Shown: positions 1 through 6,170 of the stretch, piece after piece
Layout: each line of letters opens with the position of its first letter
How positions within the stretch are numbered: the stretch's first letter is position 1
From: an uncultured bacterium
Lineage (GTDB): Bacteria; Chloroflexota; Anaerolineae; JACIWP01
Length of the DNA: 6,275 nt
Assembly: GCA_903872005.1 (NCBI GenBank)
Contig: CAIQJD010000215.1
Location: forward strand, 1-6,275
Direction of reading: 5' to 3'
Program-made: the position numbers and the translations under genes
Notes under the pieces: model-generated
Seen by the model: the letters and a program-made list of their open reading frames with translations, nothing else
The model's database searches: none
Told to the model about the DNA's origin: nothing

Positions 1-236
1 CTTCGTGCTCCAAAAGATCGCGCCGGCGCATTCGTCTCCTAAAAACTGAAACACACTCGCGCGCCGGGGCCACGGCAGAGTCCCGCCGAAATGCCCACCG
101 CAGAGGCGCAAAGCACGCAGAGTTTCGGAGATGGAACGCCCGCAGTAGTCTCCTATGATCCCTCTGCGTCTCTACGGTAAGATAACCTTCCACCCGCATC
201 GTCAACGCACGACTGTGACATGGCGCTCCGCGCGCG
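1..236. other. Intergenic region downstream of the M20 peptidase, no gene seen
   Basis: I see no convincing coding region on either strand. A short plus-strand frame that opens at 155 runs into the antisense of the peptidase gene and has a composition typical of shadow frames. The stretch is less GC-biased than the genes and holds the imperfect inverted repeat listed at 97-178. It also contains a 10-bp perfect palindrome (GCGCCGGCGC, 20-29). No clear intrinsic terminator with a U-tract was found after the peptidase stop codon. Confidence 0.7.
97..178. repeat. Imperfect inverted repeat of CGCAGAG-type units
   Basis: The left arm at 97-113 (ACCGCAGAGGCGCAAAG) matches the reverse complement of 162-178 (CTCTGCGTCTCTACGGT) at 14 of 17 positions. 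A second unit, ACGCAGAG at 115-122, pairs perfectly with 162-169, so two alternative stems share one right arm. From general memory, repeats of this ACCGCAGAG...CGCAGAG style recur between genes in environmental bacterial genomes; I could not verify that here. It may be a dispersed repeat relic rather than a terminator, since no U-run follows on either strand. Confidence 0.55.
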
Positions 237-1406
237 CTACTTCTCGCCGGCGTTCGCCAGGTCGAGGAGCAGGCCGGCCAGCAGGCCGGCGCGCGGCCCA
301 ATGCTGGCGATGCGTACCCGCTCGTCTATGGCGTGCGCGCCGGCGCCTTCTGGTCCCAGACCGTCCAGGGTTGGGACGCCCAGGGCCGCGGTGTAATTGC
401 CGTCGCTCCCCCCGCCAGAGGCGCGCCGCTCCAGGGGCATTCCCAGGGCCAATCCGATGGCGCGGGCGCGCTGGAAGAGCGCCTCGCAGAGGGGGTTGAT
501 ATCCCAGGGCGGGCGGGTCACGCCGCCGCTGACGCTGACTTGCGCGCCGGCGGCAATGGGGCGCAGGCCGAGGATTTGCGCCGTGAGGCGCTCGGCCTGG
601 GCCATGCTGGCGATCCGCAGGTCCACTTCGGCGCTGGCTTCGGCCGGCACGACGTTGGGTCGCGTGCCGCCGCGCGCCACGCCGACGTTGACGGTGACGC
701 CGTGCTCGAAATCGCTGAGCGCCTGCAGCGCCAAAATCTGCCGCGCCAGCTCTTCGATGGCGTTGATGCCTTCTTGCGGGTTGCGGCCGGAATGGGCGGC
801 GCGGCCGGCGACGCGCACAAGGAAGCGCCCGATGCCCTTGCGCGAGACGGTCAGGCTGTTGTCACTGAAGGCCGGCTCCAGGATCAGCGCGGCGTGGCTC
901 TTCTGCGCCTCGGCCTCAATCACGGGGCGCGAGATCAGGCTGCCGATCTCTTCGTCGCTGTTGACGATGAGGATGACATCGCGGCGCAGCGGGAGCGCCA
1001 GGTCGCGCAGGGCGCGCATGGCGTGTACGCCGATGAGCAGGCCGGCTTTCATGTCAAACGCGCCCGGCCCGTAGAAGTAGCCATCTTCCTCGCGCATGGG
1101 CCGGCGCGCCAGCTCGCCCAGCGGCCAGACGGTATCCACATGGCCGATCATGAGGATGGGCGGCCGGCCGCCGGCGTCGCCGCGCCAGACGGCGCGCAGA
1201 CAGTCGCCGACGTTGCTCTGGCGCAGGCGTGTTACCTCGGCGCCGGCCCAGCGCAGGCGGTCGCTCAAGTAGTCCTGGGCGCGATCTACGCCGGCCTTGT
1301 CGTCGGTGGGCGATTCGATGCTGACCAGCTCGGTCAGATCATGCAGCATGGCCGACGCGCGCGCCTGTAGCTCTCGGGCAATAGACTCGATGGATGGGGT
1401 CATCAT
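237..1406 (-). CDS. M20-family metallopeptidase (carboxypeptidase G2-like)
   Basis: This is a 389-residue zinc-dependent exopeptidase of the M20 family, most like glutamate carboxypeptidase (CPG2); the substrate is not determined by sequence. The expected two-metal site is complete: H89 and D91 in GHVDTVW, D118 in GAFDMKAG, the catalytic pair E152/E153 in NSDEEIGS, E177 in LILEPAF and H358 in GAGAHAIDERV. The dimerisation-domain His (H205 in GRAAHSGRNP) and the SGGGSDGN loop near 330-337 are also present, so it should be active. No signal peptide or membrane segment is visible, so it is probably cytoplasmic. I start it at the ATG at 1406 (the ATG at 1403 is equally possible). The frame stays open to 1637, but that extension runs out of frame through the rubrerythrin tail and a stem-loop and has no family similarity. 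An AGGGAG lies about 15 nt upstream, a rather long spacing. It ends with TAG and lies 115 bp after rubrerythrin. Confidence 0.93.
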   Translation of the reverse strand: MMTPSIESIARELQARASAMLHDLTELVSIESPTDDKAGVDRAQDYLSDRLRWAGAEVTRLRQSNVGDCLRAVWRGDAGGRPPILMIGHVDTVWPLGELARRPMREEDGYFYGPGAFDMKAGLLIGVHAMRALRDLALPLRRDVILIVNSDEEIGSLISRPVIEAEAQKSHAALILEPAFSDNSLTVSRKGIGRFLVRVAGRAAHSGRNPQEGINAIEELARQILALQALSDFEHGVTVNVGVARGGTRPNVVPAEASAEVDLRIASMAQAERLTAQILGLRPIAAGAQVSVSGGVTRPPWDINPLCEALFQRARAIGLALGMPLERRASGGGSDGNYTAALGVPTLDGLGPEGAGAHAIDERVRIASIGPRAGLLAGLLLDLANAGEK

Positions 1407-1446
1407 GCGATTGGGTGGGCGCTCCCTGGCAAAATAGGATGCGAAG

Positions 1447-1486
1447 CTGGGTGCGCCGGCGGAACGGGACGCGCCGGCGCACCCAG
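1447..1486. repeat. Perfect 15-bp inverted repeat (stem-loop) between rubrerythrin and peptidase
   Basis: Left arm CTGGGTGCGCCGGCG (1447-1461) is the exact reverse complement of the right arm at 1472-1486, with a 10-nt loop. It starts 35 nt beyond the rubrerythrin stop codon and ends about 40 nt before the peptidase start. On the transcribed minus strand only a weak T-rich patch (TATTTTG) follows, about 11 nt downstream. A classical intrinsic terminator is therefore possible but not convincing. It could equally be a REP-like element or an mRNA-stabilising hairpin that separates expression of the two genes. Confidence 0.8.
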
Positions 1487-1521
1487 ACCGGGTGGGTCGC
1501 GTGAAAGGACTTCTCTGCCGC

Positions 1522-2058
1522 TTAGTAGTTGACGCCCATCTCTTCAAAGTAGGCGCGGGCGTGCAGGCAGGCCGGGCACTTGTCGGGCGCTTCGAGGCCG
1601 GTATGCACGTAGCCGCAGTTGCGGCAGCGCCACGCAACCTCTTTGTCGCGCTTGAAGACCGAGCCGGCCTTGACTTTGTCGAGCAAGGCGCGGAAGCGCT
1701 TGTCGTGGTACTCTTAGATCTCGCCCACTTCCTTGAAGAAATCGGCGATCTCGGTGAAGCCCTCTTCGCGCGCGATCTTCTCGAAGTCGGGGTACATGGA
1801 AGTCCATTCGTGATGCTCGCCGCCGATAGAGGCTTCCAGGTTGGCTGCGGTATCGCCGATCACGTCGCCCATCAGGCGGGCCAGGCGCTTGGCATGTTCC
1901 TTTTCGTTCTCGGCGTTGTCCAGGAAGATGGCGGCGATCTGCTCGAAGCCGGCGCTTTTCGCTACCGAAGCGAAGAAAGTGTACTTGTTGCGCGCCATAG
2001 ATTCGCCGGCGAAGGCGGCCTGCAAATTCTCGTAGGTCTTGCTCTTCTTGAGTTCCAT
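1522..2058 (-). pseudogene. rbr: Rubrerythrin interrupted by an in-frame TAA codon
   Basis: The frame encodes a 178-residue rubrerythrin, a cytoplasmic non-haem diiron peroxidase that reduces hydrogen peroxide in anaerobes, if codon 115 (TAA at 1716-1714) is ignored. Before the stop, the four-helix diiron domain shows E19 (AFAGESMAR), E52 and H55 (ENEKEH) and E81/E84 (GGEHHEW). After it, the same frame continues with EYHDKRF (H118 as diiron ligand) and a rubredoxin-like FeS(4) domain, C145-X2-C148 (CRNCGY) and C161-X2-C164 (CPAC). It ends in AYFEEMGVNY and a TAA at 1524-1522. The product as written would stop at 114 residues, lacking one glutamate and one histidine ligand and the whole electron-transfer domain. 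Length and order otherwise match the family exactly, and no frameshift is present. A strong AAAGGAG site supports the ATG. It follows the phosphodiesterase by 64 bp and may share its transcript. A recent nonsense mutation or a sequencing error are the main explanations. Confidence 0.93.
1714..1716 (-). other. Premature TAA at the position of a conserved diiron glutamate
   Basis: In the rubrerythrin frame the codons read GAG-ATC-TAA-GAG-TAC-CAC. The family's second ExxH ligand motif is expected here (EKHH in the classical Desulfovibrio protein), and the TAA takes the place of its glutamate, followed by E-Y-H. A single G-to-T change of GAA would produce it. UAA is not the codon used for selenocysteine (UGA) or pyrrolysine (UAG), so programmed recoding of those known kinds does not explain it. 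Confidence 0.9.
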
Positions 2059-2067
2059 CGTCAGATT

Positions 2068-2074
2068 CTCCTTT
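2068..2074 (-). promoter_or_regulatory. Strong ribosome binding site of rubrerythrin (AAAGGAG)
   Basis: The minus strand reads AAAGGAG followed by a 9-nt spacer and the ATG at 2058. It is the best Shine-Dalgarno match in the window and fixes the rubrerythrin start. It also suggests the gene was expressed at a high level until the internal stop arose. Confidence 0.85.
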
Positions 2075-2122
2075 CGCGTGCTCTGTTGGGTCGTCTCACA
2101 CCGTGGGTGTGGCGATGTGGGG

Positions 2123-3826
2123 TCAGTTCATATAGCCCAGGCCGCGCAGGCGCGCCGCGACTGCTTCGGCCTCCGCGTCGCTATAGCCATCGCCGGCGTC
2201 TTCGGCCGCCGCGCCGGCCGCGTCGCGGCTGACGCCGACCGTCAGCGGGTCCTCGAAGAGGGCATGGATCACGCGGCCATCCATCTCGGCCGGGATCGGT
2301 TCGCCCAAGGCAGCCAGGATCGTCGGGGCCATGTCCACGATGCCGGCGCCGGCGACCGTTGCGCCGCGCCGCACGCCCGCCCCGGCCGCGATCAGGATGC
2401 CGTCCATATCATGCTGGCCGGTCAGGTCGCCCACGAAGAGCAATGCATCTGTAGGGGCGGGCCTTGTGCCCGCCCTGCGCGTGCCCAACGTGGCAATCAC
2501 ATCTCCGCCGGCCGGTCGCCAGTCCACCGCCGCGATGTGATAGGTCGGGTCGAGCAAGCCAACGATGTCGGGCGCCTGTTCGAGGTATGGCCCGCTGTAA
2601 ATCTCTTCGCGGCGATAGACGGCCTCGAAGACCGGCTGGCCGGTCTCGGGGTCGCGCAGGCCGCGCAGGCCGGCGCTGATCTCGTCGCGCAGCGCCTCGT
2701 ATTCTGCGCCGGGAGCGACGACGCCGGCCGGCTCGCGGCCGCGCACGTTGAGATAGAGGTTGCCCATGGTGCCGGAGCCATAAGCGCGCGTGCGCGCCCA
2801 ATCCACTCTGGCATAGGCCATGCTGGAGTGCAGCTTGCCCTTCAAGCCCGGCCAGAGGGCGAAGGCGGCGCGCTTGGCGGCGGCCAGCCAGGGCCGGTCG
2901 AGCCAGCGCACGGCGCGGCGCAGCAGGCTGTTCAGGCCGCCCTGCAGGCGCGTCGCCAGGGTCTGCCGGCCCGGCCCTTGCCAGGCCATGTAGCCGCGCT
3001 CGACGAGCCACTGGTTGAGAAAGAAAGCCTTCTTCAGCGGGCCGAAGCCGTGATCGGAGACGAGCAAGACCAGGGTGCGCTCGTCGGCGAAGGCTTCCAG
3101 CAGCTCGCCTACGGCGGCGTCGAGCTGGCGATAGACGTGCGGGACGACGCCGGCGGTGGGCTTTTGCGCGTCCATGTACTTCCAGAACTTGTGCGACGTG
3201 CGGTCGGCCGCGCCGAAGACGACGCTGAGCAGATCCCAGGGCCGCGTGCGCCCCAGGTATCTGGCGGCGTCAATGCGATAGCGGGTCATCTGGGCGACGG
3301 CGGCCAGGAGGCGTTCTTCGCCGGCTTCCTGCAGGCTGCCGGTCTCGATGTCCACATCAATGATGTAGCCGCCGATCTCGCGCTTCAGCTCGTCGTAGAT
3401 GCCGTCGGGATAGGTGAAGCGGCTGCGCTCCGAAGGCGACATCAGGCCGCCCATCAGGACGCCGTTGACCGGCTCTGGCGGATAGGTCATCGGCATGTTG
3501 ATGCTGATGATGGGCCGGCCGCGCTCGCTCAAGATGCGCCAGAGGGTGGGGGCATGTTGTGCGCGCGCGTTGGTGTACTGGTACGCGTAGCTATCGGGTT
3601 TGCGTTGCACGAAGCCGAAGATGCCGTGCTTGCCGTTCTGCACGCCGGTCATGAACGTGGACCAGGCTTGCTCCGATGAGGGCTGGATGGTGGAGCGCAG
3701 GATGCCATGCGCGCCCTCGCGCAGCAACCGGCCCAGATGCGGCAGGTCGCCGGCGGCGGCCATCGGCTCGATGATGCGAAAGGTCGCCCCGTCCAGCCCG
3801 ATCACCAGCACACGGCCAAAGGTCAT
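2123..3826 (-). CDS. Alkaline phosphatase superfamily / type I phosphodiesterase-nucleotide pyrophosphatase-like protein
   Basis: This 567-residue protein belongs to the AlkP-fold phosphodiesterase group (nucleotide pyrophosphatase-like, PF01663 type), two-metal hydrolases of phosphate mono- or diesters. The natural substrate is unknown. Visible metal ligands are D12 (IGLDGA), D208 and H212 (GAADRTSHKFW), D258/H259 (VSDHGFG) and H472 (GQHDMDGILIAAG). The nucleophile position in the QPSSEQAWSTFMTG segment is best filled by S51, where many relatives have threonine. The chain ends in ARLRGLGYMN, a tail I associate with this group. It begins directly with the first metal motif and shows no signal peptide, so it should be cytoplasmic. 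The region 301-345 is basic and Trp-rich. Residues about 449-459 (TRRAGTRPAPT) are encoded by a GC-rich stem-loop repeat and look like an insertion. Its ATG overlaps the upstream oxidoreductase stop as ATGA, implying coupled translation; no separate strong ribosome binding site is seen. The stop is TGA. Confidence 0.9.
   Translation of the reverse strand: MTFGRVLVIGLDGATFRIIEPMAAAGDLPHLGRLLREGAHGILRSTIQPSSEQAWSTFMTGVQNGKHGIFGFVQRKPDSYAYQYTNARAQHAPTLWRILSERGRPIISINMPMTYPPEPVNGVLMGGLMSPSERSRFTYPDGIYDELKREIGGYIIDVDIETGSLQEAGEERLLAAVAQMTRYRIDAARYLGRTRPWDLLSVVFGAADRTSHKFWKYMDAQKPTAGVVPHVYRQLDAAVGELLEAFADERTLVLLVSDHGFGPLKKAFFLNQWLVERGYMAWQGPGRQTLATRLQGGLNSLLRRAVRWLDRPWLAAAKRAAFALWPGLKGKLHSSMAYARVDWARTRAYGSGTMGNLYLNVRGREPAGVVAPGAEYEALRDEISAGLRGLRDPETGQPVFEAVYRREEIYSGPYLEQAPDIVGLLDPTYHIAAVDWRPAGGDVIATLGTRRAGTRPAPTDALLFVGDLTGQHDMDGILIAAGAGVRRGATVAGAGIVDMAPTILAALGEPIPAEMDGRVIHALFEDPLTVGVSRDAAGAAAEDAGDGYSDAEAEAVAARLRGLGYMN
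2455..2475. repeat. REP-like stem-loop embedded in the phosphodiesterase reading frame
   Basis: GGGCGGGC (2455-2462) and GCCCGCCC (2468-2475) form a perfect 8-bp stem with a CTTGT loop. It encodes residues 451-458 of the phosphodiesterase (RAGTRPAP) without breaking the frame. The motif GTAGGGGCGGGCCTTGTGCC resembles a dispersed repeat I remember from many environmental bacterial genomes, whose translations give phrases such as AGTRPAP or GHKARPY. That recognition is from memory and unverified. The full repeat may extend a few bases to either side. Confidence 0.65.
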
Positions 3827-5799
3827 ATCAGCTTCCGCTCTTTCAGGTCCATGGCGACATCTTCCAGCCCCAGGCGCAGCAGGGTGCTGGCGCGCGGCCG
3901 GCCGGTCAGCACATCCCAGCCGCGCAGCGCGTAGAATTGATCCATCAGCCGCGCCATCTTCTCCGGGTCGCCCTTCATCGGCTTGCCCACCAGGGGATTG
4001 ACCAGGAAGTCCTCGGAATTGGCGAAGTGGGTGATGAAGATCTCATCGTCCTTGCGCGAACGGTTGTTGTCGCGGATTTGCAGCGCCCGCTCCAGGTTGC
4101 AGATGCGGTCGCCGCAGCGGTTGAACTCGCCCTCGCTCATGGTCGAGCCGGTGGCGGCGGTGAAGAGGTGGTATTCGAAGGCTGTCCCTTCCATGCCGTC
4201 GGCGCGGGCCATGCCATCGGGCTGATCGTAGCTCCAGATCATCGGGAAGACGTTGTCGTCCACGGTGACGCTGTCTTTGATGGCGGCGCGGACGCAGTGC
4301 CAGTAGGCCGGCTCGGCCTTGCCCTCGTAGTTGGAGAGGGGATCCATGGCCGAGCGCGTGCCGTAGAGCTTCTCGGCGCCGGCCATGAGCTGTTCCCAGG
4401 TGGGGCCTGCGCTGTCCGGGTGGCCGAAGGGCGAGTAGCCCAGCGGGCCGACGATGTAGCCGTGGCTGCCGCCCATGGGGTCGCGCGTATCAATGGCCCA
4501 TTGCAGGCCCGGCGCGATCCAGAAGGGGTACATGGCCCGGTTGCAGCGGTCGCCGCGCGCGTCCATGTGGCCGGCGTAGCCCCAGCCCTGGTACAGCTCT
4601 TCGGCCAGGTCGAGGCCCAGGCCCAGCTTGAGCGCGGCGCGGTAGCCGCCCTCGGCCAGCGCGTCGCCGATGCCTTCGCGATAGGCCATCTTGCGGAACA
4701 GCTCGGCCCAGAAATGGGGATTGTCCAGGTCAATGGGCAGGCCGTCCAGGTCGGGCTTGACGCCGCTTTCCTTCCAGTAGCGCACCAGCGGCAGGACGCC
4801 GAAGACCAGATCCCAGTGGTTGAGGCCGTAGTCGTTGGAGATTTGGCCCAGCTCGAAGCCGGCCTCGAAGCCGAGGTTCCAGTTGTAGAAGGTGTTCTTC
4901 AGGCCGGGGAAGATGGGCGCGACGCAGTGCCAGTGGCCGGAAATCTTCTCGCCGCTGAGGGGGCCGGGCACGCCGTCGAAGTACCACGACCAGCCGCCGC
5001 ATTTGATGCCGCACTGTTGGGTGCAGGCTTGATAGCGCAAGGGGTATTTCTTGAGCAGCTCCGGGTCCAGCTCCGCGCCGCGCGCCAGCCGGCAGCCCTG
5101 GCGCGTCTCGGAGACGATGGCCTTGCTGCGCCGCAGCAGGAGGTCGGGCTGGGCGACGCGCACCGCGCCGCTGCCCTGGACGACGATGGCTTTGAGCTTC
5201 TTGTCGCCCATGACCGCGCCGTAGCCGCCCTGGCCGGCCGCCGATTCGGTCTCGGTCTGCACGACGGAGATGCGGCTGAGGTTTTCGCCGGCCTGGCCCA
5301 TGGTGAGGATGCGGATGGCCGGCCCCCATTCGCTCATGAGCATCTTCTGGGCGCGGATGGCGCCCTGGCCCCACAGATGGGCGGCGTCGCGCAGCTCGAC
5401 TTTGTCGACGGCAATGTAGAGGTAGACCGGCTTCTCGGCCTTGCCGCTGACGACGATGCCATCATAGCCGGCGTATTTCAACGTCGAGCCGAAGTGGCCG
5501 CCGAAGTTGGCGCGGCTGAACCATTCGTAGGGCCAGCCTTGCGGGGCATGGCCGGCGATGTTCGTGCGGCCAGAGAAGGGCGCGGTGGTGCCAGAGAGGG
5601 GGCCGGGGAAGATCATGAGCAGGTTGCGCTCGTCGAAGGCGCCGATGCCGGCCGGCATGAAGTCCCAGGCCAGCCGCGCCTGAATGCCGCGTCCGCCGAT
5701 GTAGGATTCGGTGTACGGGCGGGTATCCATCTTCTTGATCTTGCCAGTAGACAGGTCAACCCAAAGGAATTGGCCCGTCCAGCCGTAGATGTCGCTCAT
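3823..5799 (-). CDS. Aldehyde:ferredoxin oxidoreductase family protein (YdhV-like)
   Basis: This 658-residue protein has the full AOR family architecture. The N-terminal tungsten/molybdenum bis-pterin domain starts with YGWTGQFLWVDLSTG and includes SGRTNIAGHAP (76-86), NFGGHFGSTLKYAGYDGIVV (98-117) and GYGAVMGDKKLKAIVV (192-207). The middle and C-terminal domains end in RLGLEDVAMDLKERKLI. Canonical members oxidise aldehydes with ferredoxin; YdhV-type relatives have poorly defined substrates, and I judge this one closer to them from its termini and the SVTVDDNVFPM segment. The [4Fe-4S] motif is C259-X3-C263-X3-C267 rather than the usual C-X2-C-X3-C. Where relatives carry the fourth cysteine (VTLC-type), this protein has D514. 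It is cytoplasmic, with no signal peptide. The ATG is supported by family N-termini and a GAGG 7 nt upstream. A promoter lies just before it, and the stop overlaps the phosphodiesterase start. No electron-transfer partner gene is visible in the window. Confidence 0.94.
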   Translation of the reverse strand: MSDIYGWTGQFLWVDLSTGKIKKMDTRPYTESYIGGRGIQARLAWDFMPAGIGAFDERNLLMIFPGPLSGTTAPFSGRTNIAGHAPQGWPYEWFSRANFGGHFGSTLKYAGYDGIVVSGKAEKPVYLYIAVDKVELRDAAHLWGQGAIRAQKMLMSEWGPAIRILTMGQAGENLSRISVVQTETESAAGQGGYGAVMGDKKLKAIVVQGSGAVRVAQPDLLLRRSKAIVSETRQGCRLARGAELDPELLKKYPLRYQACTQQCGIKCGGWSWYFDGVPGPLSGEKISGHWHCVAPIFPGLKNTFYNWNLGFEAGFELGQISNDYGLNHWDLVFGVLPLVRYWKESGVKPDLDGLPIDLDNPHFWAELFRKMAYREGIGDALAEGGYRAALKLGLGLDLAEELYQGWGYAGHMDARGDRCNRAMYPFWIAPGLQWAIDTRDPMGGSHGYIVGPLGYSPFGHPDSAGPTWEQLMAGAEKLYGTRSAMDPLSNYEGKAEPAYWHCVRAAIKDSVTVDDNVFPMIWSYDQPDGMARADGMEGTAFEYHLFTAATGSTMSEGEFNRCGDRICNLERALQIRDNNRSRKDDEIFITHFANSEDFLVNPLVGKPMKGDPEKMARLMDQFYALRGWDVLTGRPRASTLLRLGLEDVAMDLKERKLI

Positions 5800-5837
5800 T
5801 GTGTCGCCTCTATGATGGTGTCGCTGGGGTCGGGGAT

Positions 5838-5866
5838 ATTGTAACGCATAGTGGGCCGGCTGTCCA
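5838..5866 (-). promoter_or_regulatory. Probable sigma70-type promoter of the oxidoreductase operon
   Basis: On the minus strand TGGACA (5866-5861) and TACAAT (5843-5838) are separated by exactly 17 nt, each one mismatch from the housekeeping consensus. Transcription would start near 5831, leaving a leader of about 30 nt before the ATG at 5799. It sits directly after the inverted repeat that follows the toxin gene, a sensible place for a new transcription unit. This is the only such pair I noticed in the intergenic regions. Confidence 0.55.
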
Positions 5867-5871
5867 GCGGG

Positions 5872-5907
5872 GAACCTCCCGCAGGCCCGGAAACCTGCGG
5901 GAGGTTC
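5872..5907. repeat. Perfect 14-bp inverted repeat after the toxin gene
   Basis: GAACCTCCCGCAGG (5872-5885) is the exact reverse complement of 5894-5907, with an 8-nt loop (CCCGGAAA). It begins 5 nt beyond the toxin stop codon and ends 5 nt before the -35 box of the oxidoreductase promoter. A transcription-ending or insulating role is plausible, but no U-tract follows on the minus strand. It may be a dispersed repeat that happens to form a terminator-like hairpin. Confidence 0.85.
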
Positions 5908-5912
5908 GCCGG

Positions 5913-6170
5913 CTACTCGGCGCGATAGGCGTCGCGGCGATGCTTGATGGAGAGGATGGTCACGGTTTGGGAAGCGTCGTCCACGTCATAGAGGATGCGG
6001 TAGTCGCCGGCGCGGATGCGGTAGCCCGTGCGATCATGCAGCTTGGCGCACCCCGGTGGGCGCGGGTCGCCGGCCAACGCCAGGATGGCCTCGCGCAGGC
6101 GACGCCAGGTATCGCCGCGCAGGCGGTCAAGGTCTTTGCCGGCCTGCCGCTCGATCTCAAGTTGATACAC
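5913..6170 (-). CDS. RelE/ParE-family toxin of a type II toxin-antitoxin module
   Basis: This 85-residue protein has the usual length and pattern of RelE/ParE-superfamily toxins. Its N-terminal strand and helices (YQLEIERQAGKDLDRL) carry the family's conserved spacing. The core is TGYRIRAGDYRILYDVDD (48-65), with basic residues R51, R53 and R58, and the C-terminal SIKHRRDAYR carries H77, R78, R79 and Y82. RelE-type members cut mRNA at the ribosome and ParE-type members attack gyrase; the H-R-R-x-x-Y-R ending favours the RelE side, but this is inference. It starts with GTG, with a purine-rich GGGAAGAG 7 nt upstream, inside the overlapping antitoxin gene. The 14-bp overlap implies translational coupling and probably autoregulation by the complex, as is common for these modules. 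It ends with TAG. Confidence 0.9.
   Translation of the reverse strand: MYQLEIERQAGKDLDRLRGDTWRRLREAILALAGDPRPPGCAKLHDRTGYRIRAGDYRILYDVDDASQTVTILSIKHRRDAYRAE

Noticed and set aside
1407..1637. N-terminal extension of the peptidase frame by 77 codons
   Set aside because: The extension crosses the 1447-1486 stem-loop and overlaps the rubrerythrin tail out of frame, and its sequence is unlike M20 proteins. The ATG at 1406 matches the family's usual N-terminus and length.
1714..1716. Selenocysteine, pyrrolysine or alternative-code reading of the stop
   Set aside because: The codon is UAA, which neither system uses, and several genes in the window end normally in TAG, TGA or TAA. No bacterial code reading UAA as glutamate is known to me.
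1544..1807. Minus-strand 87-codon frame across the rubrerythrin stop
   Set aside because: It is a different frame over the rubrerythrin gene. The true continuation after the stop is in the original frame, so this is not evidence of a frameshift.
2097..2111. Small hairpin CACACC-GTG-GGTGTG between phosphodiesterase and rubrerythrin
   Set aside because: It has only 6 bp with a 3-nt loop and no U-run follows on the minus strand. It is too weak to call a terminator.
2039..3679. Long plus-strand open frame of 546 codons
   Set aside because: It is antisense to the phosphodiesterase and rubrerythrin start, has no recognisable motifs, and is rich in Ala, Gly, Arg, Asp and His as expected for the reverse of a GC-rich gene. 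The minus-strand frame has clear catalytic motifs.
5801..5824. Direct repeat GTGTCGC twice, 17 nt apart, in the oxidoreductase leader
   Set aside because: Seven-base repeats are expected by chance in GC-rich DNA, and the sites lack dyad symmetry. There is not enough to call an operator.
3937..5844. Long plus-strand open frame of 635 codons
   Set aside because: It is antisense to the oxidoreductase, shows low-complexity Ala/Val/Gly/Asp composition and no domain pattern. GC-rich codon bias on the true strand keeps the opposite frame open.
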